A stretch of 55,657 bases of DNA from an uncultured Roseburia sp. (GTDB lineage: Bacteria > Bacillota > Clostridia > Lachnospirales > Lachnospiraceae), in NCBI GenBank assembly GCA_947062675.1, contig CAMSQM010000018.1, forward strand, positions 1 through 55,657, read 5' to 3'. This document shows positions 26,844 to 36,058 of the stretch, piece by piece (position 1 is the stretch's first letter; every line of letters starts with the position of its first letter). Position numbers and translations under genes: made by a program. The notes under the pieces were generated by a model, which saw only the letters and a program-made list of their open reading frames with translations, was not told the origin of the DNA and searched no databases.

Positions 26844-28064
26844 ATGAAAGAAAAGGTGATTTTAGCTTACTCCGGCGGACTCGACACAACCGCCATCATT
26901 CCCTGGTTAAAAGAAAATTACGACTACGACGTCATCTGCTGCTGCATTGACTGCGGCCAGGAAGAAGAACTCGACGGTCTCAGTGAGCGCGCCATCTCCT
27001 GCGGCGCTTCCAGCCTCCATATTGTGGACATCATCGACGAATTCTGCGACGATTACATCATGCCGTGCGTTCTTGCAGGCGCTGTCTACGAGAATAAATA
27101 CCTGCTCGGCACCTCGATGGCCCGGCCGCTGATCGCAAAGAAGCTGGTTGACATCGCAAGAAAAGAAGGCGCCACCGCGATCTGCCACGGCGCCACCGGA
27201 AAAGGCAACGACCAGATCCGCTTCGAGCTCGGCATCAAAGCGCTCGCCCCGGACCTCAGAATCATCGCTGCCTGGAGAGATGATAAATGGACGATGCAGT
27301 CCCGCCAGGATGAGATCGACTACTGCAGGGCGCACGGCATCACCCTTCCGTTCTCCGCAGATTCAAGCTACAGCCGCGACCGCAACATCTGGCATATCAG
27401 CCACGAAGGCCTGGAACTCGAGGACCCGGCGTGCGAGCCGGATTATGACCACCTGCTGGTGCTCGGCGTTTCCCCGGAAAAAGCGCCGGACGAGGGCGAG
27501 TATGTCACAATGACATTCGAAAAAGGTGTTCCGAAGACTGTCAACGGCAGGGAGATGAAAGTTTCCGATATCATCCGCGAGTTGAACCGCCTCGGCGGAA
27601 AGCACGGCATCGGTATCGTCGATATTGTGGAAAACCGCGTTGTCGGCATGAAGTCCCGCGGTGTCTATGAGACGCCGGGCGGAACGATTCTCATGGAGGC
27701 GCACCAGCAGCTCGAGGAGCTCGTACTCGACCGCGCGACAATGGATGTCAAAAAGGATATGGGGAACAGACTTGCACAGATCGTCTACGAGGGCAAGTGG
27801 TTCACCCCGCTGTGCGATGCGGTCAGGGCATTCGTCTCCTCCACACAGGAATATGTGACCGGCGAGGTAAAGTTTAAGCTTTACAAGGGCAATATCATAA
27901 AAGCCGGCACCACCTCCCCGTACTCTCTCTACAGCGAGTCGCTTGCGAGCTTCACCACCGGCGATCTCTATGACCACCACGACGCGGAGGGCTTTATCAC
28001 CTTATTCGGCCTCCCGTTAAAAGTGCGCGCCATGAAGCTTCAGGAACAGGAAGAGAACCGGTAG
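26844..28064 (+). CDS. argG: Argininosuccinate synthase
   Basis: About 406 residues starting MKEKVILAYSGGLDTTAIIPWLKE; the SGGLDT pyrophosphatase loop binds ATP. CHGATGKGNDQIRFELG, WRDDKW and SRGVYETPGGTIL are also typical. It condenses citrulline and aspartate in arginine synthesis. An upstream in-frame ATG at 26781 would sit inside the -35 box, so the start at 26844 with AAAGGA upstream is right. argH is not next to it. A 19-bp terminator hairpin follows. Confidence 0.96.
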   Translation: MKEKVILAYSGGLDTTAIIPWLKENYDYDVICCCIDCGQEEELDGLSERAISCGASSLHIVDIIDEFCDDYIMPCVLAGAVYENKYLLGTSMARPLIAKKLVDIARKEGATAICHGATGKGNDQIRFELGIKALAPDLRIIAAWRDDKWTMQSRQDEIDYCRAHGITLPFSADSSYSRDRNIWHISHEGLELEDPACEPDYDHLLVLGVSPEKAPDEGEYVTMTFEKGVPKTVNGREMKVSDIIRELNRLGGKHGIGIVDIVENRVVGMKSRGVYETPGGTILMEAHQQLEELVLDRATMDVKKDMGNRLAQIVYEGKWFTPLCDAVRAFVSSTQEYVTGEVKFKLYKGNIIKAGTTSPYSLYSESLASFTTGDLYDHHDAEGFITLFGLPLKVRAMKLQEQEENR

Positions 28065-28096
28065 ACCGGTATCCGGACCGGCCGCGTCCTGACCAC

Positions 28097-28140
28097 AAAA
28101 GAGCCGGGCTGTCACAGCATCGTGACAGCCCGGCTCTTTT
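28097..28140. terminator. Bidirectional terminator between argG and the GH79 gene
   Basis: A perfect 19-bp stem (28097-28115 with 28122-28140), 6-nt loop, A-run before and T-run after. It serves argG (plus) and the GH79 gene (minus), which converge here. Confidence 0.92.
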
Positions 28141-28174
28141 TAAGATTCCGGCATAACACCATCTCTTTACCGGA

Positions 28175-29707
28175 TTACATTACCAGGAAAGTACAGGTTC
28201 CCGGCTTTAATTCCACGGTTCCCGCAGACTGCGAAACCGGCGAAAGGTCCGGCAGCGTGTTATTCTCACCCAGTACCAGCGGCTTATCATTGAGCGTCAT
28301 AACCGTCGCCCGCACATTGCCGTTCTCACCGGCCAGAGTGTAGCGCTCCGCGTCCTTCGGCAGTTCCACGGAAAGAGACTCTGTCAGGGAGTTATTGATA
28401 ATGAGATAAGCGACTCCGTCTTTCCCGTCTTTGCGCGAATGAGCGTAGACATGCGCGCCCTCCCGCACCGGTTCGGCAGAGTCATATACCGTCGTCCCCA
28501 TCAGACGGTTCCACAGAAGAACCGCAAAATAATTCGGGCGCGGATCAAACACCTCCCGTGCAAGGAATCCATAGTCGGAGGAAGCCAGCGTATTGTGGAA
28601 AATCACACCGTTCGTGACGGACGCAAACCCGCCGAGTTCATTTAAGGTGCGGAATACATCCAGATAAGTGGACGCCCACGTGTCACCGCCGCCGCCGGCA
28701 TCCCCGGACTCCGTCACCCACATCTCACCGCCCGGACAGTATCTGTCGCGCATCGGCGCATAAGTGCGTGCAAAATCCGGCGCTGTCGCCAGATACGCTT
28801 CCGAGAGCGCCTCGTCCGCACTCCAGTGACCCGACGGCATCACGGACGCAAGGCGCTCGGAAACTCCGTTGTAATAGTGGTAACTGAATACATCCAGCGG
28901 CTCGCTCGTCCCGTCCAGCAGATCCGCACAGTTGCAGGTATTCCTCACAAGCTGCTCTATTCCTCCGGCCTTTCCGTCACCGCTGCCTTTTCCGAATCTG
29001 ACATCATCCCCTCCGGTCGTGCTCGGGCCGACGCAGAGGCAGTCCGGGTAATTTGCGCGGAGCCATTTGAAGAAAAGGTCCTGATCACGACGGTAGTGCT
29101 CCGGCGTATATCCCTCCGGGAAACCGGTATCCTCCATCATATTCGGCTCGTTTGCAAACTCCGCCGCATTGACCGGCACCCCGTACTCCTGGCTCAGCGA
29201 AAACAGTTTTTCCGCCTCCGCGGGATGCCACGGCTCTTCCGCGCTGTGCAGCCCCGGACAGTTTGCCACAGACACAATCAGCTTTGCGCCGATCGCCTTT
29301 ACAAAATCCAGCACCCCGATCCACTGCTCCTTCGTGAGTACATTTAAGTACCCCTCCGGAACCTTACCGTTTGTCGTGCCGTCAAAATCATAGTACGTCT
29401 TTGTCGCCCAGGTTCCCGAAACGCGCACCCATACAGGACCAAACTCCCTCGCCAGGCTGCGCAGCTTCTCATTGTACAGATCGATCGGCGGATACACCTG
29501 CATCAGATCCTTGTACATGGCAGCTATTCCCTCCGAAGAAGGCTCCACACGGAACTCCTCCGTTCCGGCGACCTGCTCCGGCGTGTAAGCTTTCCAGAAA
29601 GTCCCCCCTGTGACCTCCGCAAACTCCACATTATAGGACATCAGCATCGGATTGACCTCGCGCAGAGCTTTTAAACTTCCGGGCGATAATTTGATTTCCT
29701 GAGACAT
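28175..29707 (-). CDS. Glycoside hydrolase family 79-like (heparanase/beta-glucuronidase type)
   Basis: About 510 residues, clan GH-A barrel followed by a C-terminal beta-sandwich. AAEFANEPNMMED carries the expected acid/base Glu (about residue 187) and EMWVTESGDAGGGGDTW the nucleophile Glu (about 333), the layout known from heparanase (NEPN and GETSSAYGGG). The family cleaves beta-glucuronides, including heparan-sulfate and plant glycan ends. There is no signal peptide, so the enzyme should act on imported oligosaccharides. AGGAGAAGG fixes the start at 29707; an upstream ATG at 29749 has no such site. A promoter lies at 29784-29812. Confidence 0.78.
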   Translation of the reverse strand: MSQEIKLSPGSLKALREVNPMLMSYNVEFAEVTGGTFWKAYTPEQVAGTEEFRVEPSSEGIAAMYKDLMQVYPPIDLYNEKLRSLAREFGPVWVRVSGTWATKTYYDFDGTTNGKVPEGYLNVLTKEQWIGVLDFVKAIGAKLIVSVANCPGLHSAEEPWHPAEAEKLFSLSQEYGVPVNAAEFANEPNMMEDTGFPEGYTPEHYRRDQDLFFKWLRANYPDCLCVGPSTTGGDDVRFGKGSGDGKAGGIEQLVRNTCNCADLLDGTSEPLDVFSYHYYNGVSERLASVMPSGHWSADEALSEAYLATAPDFARTYAPMRDRYCPGGEMWVTESGDAGGGGDTWASTYLDVFRTLNELGGFASVTNGVIFHNTLASSDYGFLAREVFDPRPNYFAVLLWNRLMGTTVYDSAEPVREGAHVYAHSRKDGKDGVAYLIINNSLTESLSVELPKDAERYTLAGENGNVRATVMTLNDKPLVLGENNTLPDLSPVSQSAGTVELKPGTCTFLVM

Positions 29708-29783
29708 AATTCCTTCTCCTTTCCTGTTCGTTTCATATCCACATCGCACAAAAATCAGCCGTGCACTGTGCGGATTTCTATAT

Positions 29784-29812
29784 ATTATACACTGGATTCT
29801 GCCGGTTGTCTA
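29784..29812 (-). promoter_or_regulatory. Sigma-A promoter for the GH79 gene
   Basis: Minus-strand TAGACA (29812-29807), 17 bp, TATAAT (29789-29784). The -35 overlaps the stop codon of the upstream membrane-protein gene, so the glycosidase has its own promoter. Confidence 0.65.
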
Positions 29813-31177
29813 CGAGGGATATGTCCTTTTCCACAACTTTCTGTCCACATTTTTTTCCTCTGCCAGAATCGTGCTGTTGCGGTATACGCACATCAATAGT
29901 CCGGTCAGAATTCCATTGTACACCGCACCGGTCATCCCGTAGCAGAAAAACGGCGCCATTGTCGTCCACCACAGATTATACCCGAAATTCATCCCGGTAT
30001 ATGCCGCCACCCTGACGAAAATCCCCAGGCTGCACGCCGTCCCGATCAGAAATCCCAGGCGGTTGCGCTGCCGGAACGCCGTCCGCAGGGCAAGCACCAC
30101 GAACGCCAGAAACGCGAGCAGCACCGCACTTCCGGCCAGCACTCCGCAATACGTAAAAATGCTGTTCAGCAGCAGCGTCCGGTACGTCTCCTCCCAGACC
30201 TGCCCGCCGGCAAAATCCCCCGTCCCGGTCAGGGTACACCCCGCAATCGCTTCCCGGATCTGAAGCGTGAGATATGAATGTTCCGCTGTATCCGTCATAC
30301 CGGAAAAGTTCCGGATTCTCTCCATATAATATGCGCCCATGCCGCCATAAACCAGCGCCGCCGCTGCCACAATCACCGCTGCGGCAGACAGGACAGCCAG
30401 AACCGCCGCATACTTCCTCTTTTCCTTCCCGAATATCCCTTTGCGGATCGCCAGCAGCATCATACCCGACACAATCAGCCCTGTCTCGGCGACTGCCGCA
30501 TAGCTTACGCTGCCCTGCACGGAAAACCGCTGCAGAATAGCACAGACCCCCGCCGCTGCCGCGCACAGTCCCACAGCCGTCAGTATCCCCCGGACTCCCC
30601 TGTTCCGGTTCCGGTAGAGAATTCCGGCAAAAATAACAGGATACAGCATCCAGATCCCATAGCAGAGCTGCCCGCGCAGCGCATTGCTCTCCACCCTGTA
30701 AAGCAGCAGACTCTGCGGAACCATCGACAGCACCCACAGAACATACAGCAGATACGCGTGTCTGGCAATAAAATTGTAATCCAGAAACAGCAGCCCGATC
30801 ATAATGGAAAAACCCAGCAGATTCTGGAAAATACTTTCCGGCAGATAGCTCCACTCCCCGCCGTTATTCCTTATATACAGATGATAAAATATTACCGCCT
30901 GCATCGCGAGCGCGCTCAGCATCAGAAACAGCGCCAGAAACAGCAGCTTCCAGGGCATCGCCGGCCTGTGAATCCGGTTAAGTTCCGCGCCGGTCTCCAC
31001 CGGATTTCCCATCTGCCGCACCGCTTCGGCCAGTGCGGCAGACGGTTCCATTCCCTCTGCTTCATAGCTTCGCGCCTGTTCTTCTATGTGATTTCTGATT
31101 TCCTCTTCCACCAGCCCTGCAGCCCGCCTGCAGTGAATCTGTTCCGTCAGGCTCCTCATATACTCTTCGTATTCCAT
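29810..31177 (-). CDS. Permease-prefix (HAAS-type) domain fused to an FtsW/RodA/SpoVE-like membrane protein
   Basis: 455 residues. The first 85 (EEYMRSLTEQIHCRRAAGLVEEEIRNHIEEQ through MGNPVETGAELNRIHRP) match the helical HAAS/permease-prefix domain usually found on small membrane proteins controlled by PadR. About nine to ten hydrophobic segments follow. The last part, YCGVLAGSAVLLAFLAFVVL then GMNFGYNLWWTTMAPFFCYGMTGAVYNGILTGLL, resembles the end of SEDS proteins (FtsW/RodA/SpoVE), which polymerise glycan. It lies downstream of a PadR regulator and is likely one unit with it. Whether it retains polymerase activity is unknown; the conserved SEDS loop Asp was not located. Confidence 0.7.
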   Translation of the reverse strand: MEYEEYMRSLTEQIHCRRAAGLVEEEIRNHIEEQARSYEAEGMEPSAALAEAVRQMGNPVETGAELNRIHRPAMPWKLLFLALFLMLSALAMQAVIFYHLYIRNNGGEWSYLPESIFQNLLGFSIMIGLLFLDYNFIARHAYLLYVLWVLSMVPQSLLLYRVESNALRGQLCYGIWMLYPVIFAGILYRNRNRGVRGILTAVGLCAAAAGVCAILQRFSVQGSVSYAAVAETGLIVSGMMLLAIRKGIFGKEKRKYAAVLAVLSAAAVIVAAAALVYGGMGAYYMERIRNFSGMTDTAEHSYLTLQIREAIAGCTLTGTGDFAGGQVWEETYRTLLLNSIFTYCGVLAGSAVLLAFLAFVVLALRTAFRQRNRLGFLIGTACSLGIFVRVAAYTGMNFGYNLWWTTMAPFFCYGMTGAVYNGILTGLLMCVYRNSTILAEEKNVDRKLWKRTYPS

Positions 31178-31323
31178 AATCCACCCCTTTTCTGCACTGT
31201 ATCCACATACTCCGTATCATCCGCCGTCTTCTTCCCGCCTGCACACTGCTTTTTTGCATGTGACAGACTTCCGGAATGTTTTCCGCTTCACGCGCCCGAT
31301 ACACTCCCTGTCCGCCGCCCGTG

Positions 31324-31653
31324 TCAGCGCACAATCGCAAGAATATCTGCAACTGCACCCGCATACCTTCCCCACTCTTCCTTTCTGCTCAGAAAAGCCC
31401 GCTTTCCCTCTCTCGTGAGATGATAATACTTCCTGGTCTTCCCCGAAGAATCATCCTCGTAGGAAGTGACCAGATTCTTCTCTTCCAGTCCGTGCAGAAG
31501 CGGGTACAGAGACCCCGCTTTCAGTTCAAACACATTATCAGATCTTCTGCGCAGCGTCTCAATCATCTCATAACCATACATATCCTTCTCATCCAGCAGA
31601 CGCAGAATCAGCATGGAGAGACTTCCCTGTATCAGCGATCTGTCCATTGCCAT
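31324..31653 (-). CDS. PadR-family transcriptional regulator
   Basis: 109 residues: MDRSLIQGSLSMLILRLLDEKDMYGYEMIETL followed by FELKAGSLYPLLHGLEEKNLVTSYED and RKYYHLTREGKRA is the standard PadR winged-helix domain. PadR proteins repress genes for membrane or efflux functions and respond to small molecules or envelope stress. GGAGG lies 9 nt before the ATG. The permease-prefix/FtsW-like gene is 146 bp downstream, the usual PadR partner arrangement. A perfect consensus promoter with overlapping repeats lies upstream at 31736-31764, so autoregulation is likely. Confidence 0.92.
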   Translation of the reverse strand: MAMDRSLIQGSLSMLILRLLDEKDMYGYEMIETLRRRSDNVFELKAGSLYPLLHGLEEKNLVTSYEDDSSGKTRKYYHLTREGKRAFLSRKEEWGRYAGAVADILAIVR

Positions 31654-31711
31654 TCAGAATACCTCCTTTCCTCCTCGTTCCATGACTTTATACGCCATGC
31701 ACTTTATATAG

Positions 31712-31764
31712 TCTGTCTATCTATCTGTAGCTGATATTATATATAGATTATCTATCTATGTCAA
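31712..31764 (-). promoter_or_regulatory. Consensus promoter of padR with overlapping operator-like repeats
   Basis: Minus-strand TTGACA (31764-31759), 17 bp, TATAAT (31741-31736): an exact match to the sigma-A consensus. AGATAGATA occurs twice, once in the spacer and once just past the -10, flanking it symmetrically, and ATCTATATATAATAT adds a partial dyad. Such a strong promoter normally needs a repressor, and PadR binding here is the simplest reading. Confidence 0.75.
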
Positions 31765-31904
31765 CTCTATTCCGCATATTTTCATGTTTCCTATGACAAT
31801 TCACCCATTCCGGACAGCAGGAAGCCGGTCAGGAGCGCGGGCGCATCATTATCCCAAAGCACGGCGCAAACGGCCGCAGGTCCTCATCCGCAGCCCGGAA
31901 AATA

Positions 31905-31936
31905 AAAAAATGGCGGGTATTTCCCACCATTTTTCC
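31905..31936 (-). terminator. Terminator after ilvE
   Basis: On the minus strand AAAAATGG-N-GGG pairs with CCC-N-CCATTTTT around a 5-nt loop (one mismatched pair), followed by a T-run. It lies about 40 bp past the ilvE stop. Confidence 0.7.
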
Positions 31937-31973
31937 ATCTGAACGCCACTTCACATCCCGAAATGACATCGCA

Positions 31974-33038
31974 TCAGCACACTTCCACCGTCCAGCCGTA
32001 TTTGTCCGGAAGTTTCCCCCACTGAATCCCTGTCAGTGTATCGTAAAGCTTCTGCGTCAGTTCTCCGATCTTAAAATCATTGATGACAACCGTGTCATCC
32101 CGGTAGCGCAGCTCCCCGACCGGCGAGACCACTGCCGCCGTGCCGGTCCCAAAGACCTCCTCGAGCGTGCCGTCATGTCCGGCCCGCATCAGCGCATCAA
32201 TGGAAAGCTTTGTCTCATTTACCTTATAACCCCAGTCCCTTAAAATGTGAATCATGGAATCCCTGGTCACCCCGGCCAGTACCGTGCCCTCAATCGGCGC
32301 CGTATAGATTTCACCGTCAATCCTGAACATAATATTCATGGTGCCGACCTCTTCCACATACCTGCGGTGCTCACCGTCCAGCCAGAGCACCTGGGAATAT
32401 CCCATCCGCTCTGCTTTCACCTGACCGAGAATCGAACCGGCGTAGTTGCCACCGCACTTGGTAAATCCGGTTCCGCCCTTTACCGCGCGCACAAGCTCGT
32501 CCTCCACGAGAATCTTTACCGGATTGATCCCTTCAGCATAATAAGCGCCAACCGGGCAGCAGATAATCATAAATTTGTATGCCGTCGCCATATGTACGCC
32601 GAGAGCGCTCTCAGTGGCAAACATAAACGGACGAATATAGAGAGAAGTCCCCGGCTCTGAGGGAACCCAGTCCTGCTCCACCCTGATCAGCTCTTTCGTC
32701 GCCTCCACGAACATATCCACCGGAAATCCCGGCATACAGAGCCGCTCATTGGAGACGATCATACGCTTCGCGTTCATCTCAGGGCGGAACAGCTGAATCT
32801 TCCCCTCCGCAGTGCGGTACGCCTTCATTCCCTCAAATGTTTCCTGTGCATAGTGCAGTGTCACGCACGCCGGATCCAGCGTGATCGGCGCATACGGCAC
32901 GATTCTCGCATCCTTCCAGCCCTCATCCTTCGTCCAGTCCATCACGAACATATAATCTGTCATGTATTTTCCAAAACCAAGGTGCTTCTGATCCGGCTTT
33001 TCTTTTAACACATCTTTTTTCTCAAATCGGATATCCAT
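31974..33038 (-). CDS. ilvE: Branched-chain amino acid aminotransferase
   Basis: About 354 residues, fold-type IV PLP aminotransferase. GGTGFTKCGGNYAGSILGQ holds the PLP lysine, with YIRPFMFATESALGVH, WLDGEHRRYVEEVGTMNIMF and PIEGTVLAGVTRDS. The eukaryote-like BCAT length and motifs place it in the BCAT group, not D-amino-acid or aminodeoxychorismate types. It makes or breaks down valine, leucine and isoleucine. A GTG at 33044 lies in frame, but GGAAGG is better spaced for the ATG at 33038. Promoter at 33098-33126; no T-box leader was seen. Confidence 0.95.
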   Translation of the reverse strand: MDIRFEKKDVLKEKPDQKHLGFGKYMTDYMFVMDWTKDEGWKDARIVPYAPITLDPACVTLHYAQETFEGMKAYRTAEGKIQLFRPEMNAKRMIVSNERLCMPGFPVDMFVEATKELIRVEQDWVPSEPGTSLYIRPFMFATESALGVHMATAYKFMIICCPVGAYYAEGINPVKILVEDELVRAVKGGTGFTKCGGNYAGSILGQVKAERMGYSQVLWLDGEHRRYVEEVGTMNIMFRIDGEIYTAPIEGTVLAGVTRDSMIHILRDWGYKVNETKLSIDALMRAGHDGTLEEVFGTGTAAVVSPVGELRYRDDTVVINDFKIGELTQKLYDTLTGIQWGKLPDKYGWTVEVC

Positions 33039-33097
33039 TTCCACAACCCTTCCTTTCTCAACACAGCTTCCGGTTTTCCGAAGTTCCTCTGGACAAC

Positions 33098-33126
33098 ATT
33101 ATGATACTTTCTTATTTTTGTGTCAA
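33098..33126 (-). promoter_or_regulatory. Sigma-A promoter for ilvE
   Basis: Minus-strand TTGACA (33126-33121), 17 bp, CATAAT (33103-33098). Leader about 55 nt. Confidence 0.7.
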
Positions 33127-33191
33127 GATTATTCCGGGTACTTATAGACGGCATAGTTCCGGGTTATGCAGCGGCCCGCACAAAACGGCGG

Positions 33192-35738
33192 TCATTCTGT
33201 TTTTACGATCTTTACCCCCCTGCCCTGTCCTTTTCCCCTGAACAGCTTTTTGTAATCGCCCAGCTTCTTTGCCGGAACCCTGATTTTTGCAGCGCCGTCA
33301 ATGCCTCGCAGCGCATTCTTTCCGACACTTTTTAATTTAGAGGATTTTATGGTCAGCTTATTTAATTTTCCGCAGCCCGAAAACGCTTCGCTGCCGATCC
33401 CGGTAAGCCCTGTTCCAAGGGTGACGGAAGAGAGCTTTGTGCAGCCCGAAAACGCCCTGCTGCCGATCGTTTTTACATTATTTCCAGCCGTGACTGTCCT
33501 CACTTTTGTATTGCCGCACAGCGCACGGGCGACGACCGATGTCACCTGAAAGCGCTTTCCGCCATACTTCACCGTCGCGGGAATCTTTACATTCGTGGTC
33601 TTCGTGTTTTTTATTCCCGCAAATGCCACCTGTGAACTGCCTGTGACCGTATATCTGTAACCTCCGGACGTAAACTCAGTTCCTTTTTTTGCCCGGATCG
33701 AAAACACAGCCTTCGCGCTGCCGCTGTACGCTCCCTTTCCAGCGATAAGGACCGTGGCCGTACCGATCATTTTGTTGTTCCGGTACGCAACCGTATAATC
33801 CCTGCCGGAAACAAGCGTCTTTCTGCCGGATATCACTATAACGGCCGGCTTTTTTGCCTTTCCATTGTAAAAATATTCTGTCTCCGTGAGAATAACCCGC
33901 GCGTCGGCGAGATGATTCTGAGCCGCGGCGTTCTCTGTGTTCTCCCCGCCGTTCCCGATCTTATTCAGCCACCTGGCATACAGCTCCCTGTCCCCGGTGC
34001 TCCCCTTCTCAATCGTCTGTATCTCCGTGGAAAAGGCGCCGTCCGCATACCAGCCGTCAAAAACACAGCCCTCCTTTGACGGGGCCTTCAGGATAATCGT
34101 CTCGTCCTCACAGGTATAGGATACAGGATTGCACGCGTTCGTTCCGCCGTCCAGATTGTATGTAATCCGGTATGTCACCGGTTCCCAGCAGGCATAGAGT
34201 GTGAGATCTTTGTCCACCCCTCTCACCGTCCCGCCTTCCGCGTAAAACGTGCCGCTTCCGTCCGCCGCCGTATTCCACCCGCAAAAAGTGTATCCCGGTC
34301 TCTCAAACAGGCTGACCCCGGTCACAAACGGCATGCCCTGAAGGAATTCCTGCGCAGCCATACTTCCCCGCACCGCGCCGTTTCCATCATAAGTCACCAC
34401 GCAGCTTTTCAGACTTTCCGGGCGGACCTCAGCCACCCCGCTGTCCCGCTTTGCATCGCAGACCGCCACCGCACGGATGACCGCCGCTTTGTCCGCGGAA
34501 AACGGATTATAATATCTGCTGCACTTTCCGGCGGAGGGCGACGGCGCCTCCCCGTTCAGCGAATAATAGATAACCGCGTCCGGATGGCTGCTGCTTAGCG
34601 TAACGATTACCCCGCCGCCCGAAAACTCCAAAAGAATCTCCGGTTCCGGCGTCCGCTGCGTGATAACCGGCAGCGGACCTGGCGCCGCGTCCGTCGAACC
34701 GGTATCAAGCGAGCAGACCGGAAGATATCCCAGCCAGAAATCTTCTTCCGAATGGGCTGCGGAGCCATCGCGGTCATAGAACAGATCGTTGCGCTCAAAA
34801 TAGAGGTAACTGATACCGCCCCTTCCCATATCCGCCCATGTACAGTCCACATTATACCAGGAATCATCAATGCGCACTTTATTCCACTCATGATCCGGGC
34901 TCGTGACGGCAACGGCATCAATCCCGGAGCCATTGCACATCATTTCAAACGCCTGCGCATATCCGGCGCAGACGGTTGTGTCCTTACAAAACACGCTGTA
35001 CGCCGACTGGGTGTACGCCGTATTCTCATCGAAATGTTCCGTATCATAAATCTCTTCGTTGTAGTCCACTTTTTGAACAATCAGATCATGAATCAGCCTC
35101 ACCTTTTCCGCGTCGGACGGACAGGCATCTATCTGCGACTGCCATGCGTTTGCCTGCGCCTTCACCGCTTCCGTCGCCGCGGCACGCGCTCCGCCATCCG
35201 CAAAAGCCGTGTACACGCCGAACGCCAGGTATTTCTTCCCGCCTGAAGTCAGTGTCCACGTGACATTGTTCAGAAAATAGTACTGCGGATTCGTATAGCG
35301 GAACATCGCGAGAAGCTCTTTCATTCTGGTGAGCTCCAGACTGTCGCTGCCGGCCGGGGTCGTGTAAAAGGCACCCGCCGCCGCATAGTATTCCGGCGCA
35401 CAGGGCGTCAGCAGATACTTTGAACAGACCTGATCGAGCCCGTCCCAGTATGCTTTTTCGGGCCCGGACAGCTGATTGTAAAAGTAGTAGGTCTTATATT
35501 TATCCCACTCCGACTGGTAAACCGCCGCGCGGTAAAACCCCGCTTCCGGCGACAGGCTCTCCTCCCCGCTTATATACAGCGCTTCCCCGCCGTTAAGCTC
35601 TGCCTCCCTCTCCTCCACCGGTAGCAGGCCTGTCCGGTATACTTCCTTTGCAGATACCGCCTCCGGAGGATACATCCCCTGAAAAACAGACACCAGAATA
35701 CACACGGTCATCAGAAACGCCGTCATTCTTCTTCGCAT
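33192..35738 (-). CDS. Secreted multidomain surface protein: transglutaminase-like, InlB-type repeats, BspA-like leucine-rich repeats
   Basis: 848 residues with a Sec signal peptide (RRRMTAFLMTVCILVSVFQG ending near AVSA). Residues about 210-305 form a transglutaminase-like domain with a visible Cys-His-Asp set: C257 in TTVCAGYAQAF, H283 in SPDHEWN, D298 in YNVDCTWAD. A chitobiase-type segment (AVIYYSLNGEAPSP) is followed by two Listeria-Bacteroides (InlB B) repeats with GYTFCGWNTAADGSG and FDGWYADGAFS, a beta-rich module, and a C-terminal BspA-type LRR_5 array (TIGSRAFSGCTKLSSVTLG, GIGSEAFSGCGKL). No LPXTG or membrane anchor is seen. Likely an adhesin or glycan-associated protein; its substrate is unknown. 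GGGGAGGG precedes the ATG. Confidence 0.85.
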   Translation of the reverse strand: MRRRMTAFLMTVCILVSVFQGMYPPEAVSAKEVYRTGLLPVEEREAELNGGEALYISGEESLSPEAGFYRAAVYQSEWDKYKTYYFYNQLSGPEKAYWDGLDQVCSKYLLTPCAPEYYAAAGAFYTTPAGSDSLELTRMKELLAMFRYTNPQYYFLNNVTWTLTSGGKKYLAFGVYTAFADGGARAAATEAVKAQANAWQSQIDACPSDAEKVRLIHDLIVQKVDYNEEIYDTEHFDENTAYTQSAYSVFCKDTTVCAGYAQAFEMMCNGSGIDAVAVTSPDHEWNKVRIDDSWYNVDCTWADMGRGGISYLYFERNDLFYDRDGSAAHSEEDFWLGYLPVCSLDTGSTDAAPGPLPVITQRTPEPEILLEFSGGGVIVTLSSSHPDAVIYYSLNGEAPSPSAGKCSRYYNPFSADKAAVIRAVAVCDAKRDSGVAEVRPESLKSCVVTYDGNGAVRGSMAAQEFLQGMPFVTGVSLFERPGYTFCGWNTAADGSGTFYAEGGTVRGVDKDLTLYACWEPVTYRITYNLDGGTNACNPVSYTCEDETIILKAPSKEGCVFDGWYADGAFSTEIQTIEKGSTGDRELYARWLNKIGNGGENTENAAAQNHLADARVILTETEYFYNGKAKKPAVIVISGRKTLVSGRDYTVAYRNNKMIGTATVLIAGKGAYSGSAKAVFSIRAKKGTEFTSGGYRYTVTGSSQVAFAGIKNTKTTNVKIPATVKYGGKRFQVTSVVARALCGNTKVRTVTAGNNVKTIGSRAFSGCTKLSSVTLGTGLTGIGSEAFSGCGKLNKLTIKSSKLKSVGKNALRGIDGAAKIRVPAKKLGDYKKLFRGKGQGRGVKIVKTE

Positions 35739-35864
35739 ATCCCTCCCCCTCTCTGCCAGAAAAACAATTTCTGTATCAAGTCTAACATACAGGGGGCCTT
35801 ATTTCCATTCCTTCTCCACTTTTTTTCTTCTGTTTTTCCAGGAACAGCCGCTTCCGTCAGTTCC

Positions 35865-36053
35865 TCAGCTCTGCCCGAAAAGCAGGAAGAACGCCCAGAA
35901 GAGTCCCCAGAGAATCCCTGTTCCCGCAATCAGCAGACCCGCATTGCTCCTGGTGAACGGAACCCCGATAAACGCGAGCCCGCCTGCTATGACTCCGAAC
36001 GCCGTGATAAAAGCGCCGGCTGCACAGACTAACATTTTTTCCGCATCAATCAT
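35865..36053 (-). CDS. Small two-segment membrane protein, unknown function
   Basis: About 62 residues from the ATG at 36053: MIDAEKMLVCAAGAFITAFG followed by two hydrophobic segments (about residues 8-28 and 39-58), ending FWAFFLLFGQS. It does not match a family I recognise. It starts just after the stop of the HAD-like gene, whose end supplies GGAGGG, so the two are probably coupled. Starts at 36074 or a GTG at 36062 are equally possible. Confidence 0.55.
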   Translation of the reverse strand: MIDAEKMLVCAAGAFITAFGVIAGGLAFIGVPFTRSNAGLLIAGTGILWGLFWAFFLLFGQS

Positions 36054-36058
36054 CTTTT

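Noticed and set aside
30278..31423. A 381-codon plus-strand frame opposite the FtsW-like gene
   Set aside because: Antisense shadow of a membrane-protein gene with hydrophobic helices on the other strand.
33039..33126. T-box leader for ilvE
   Set aside because: The distance from promoter to start is about 55 nt, far too short, and no T-box sequence is seen.
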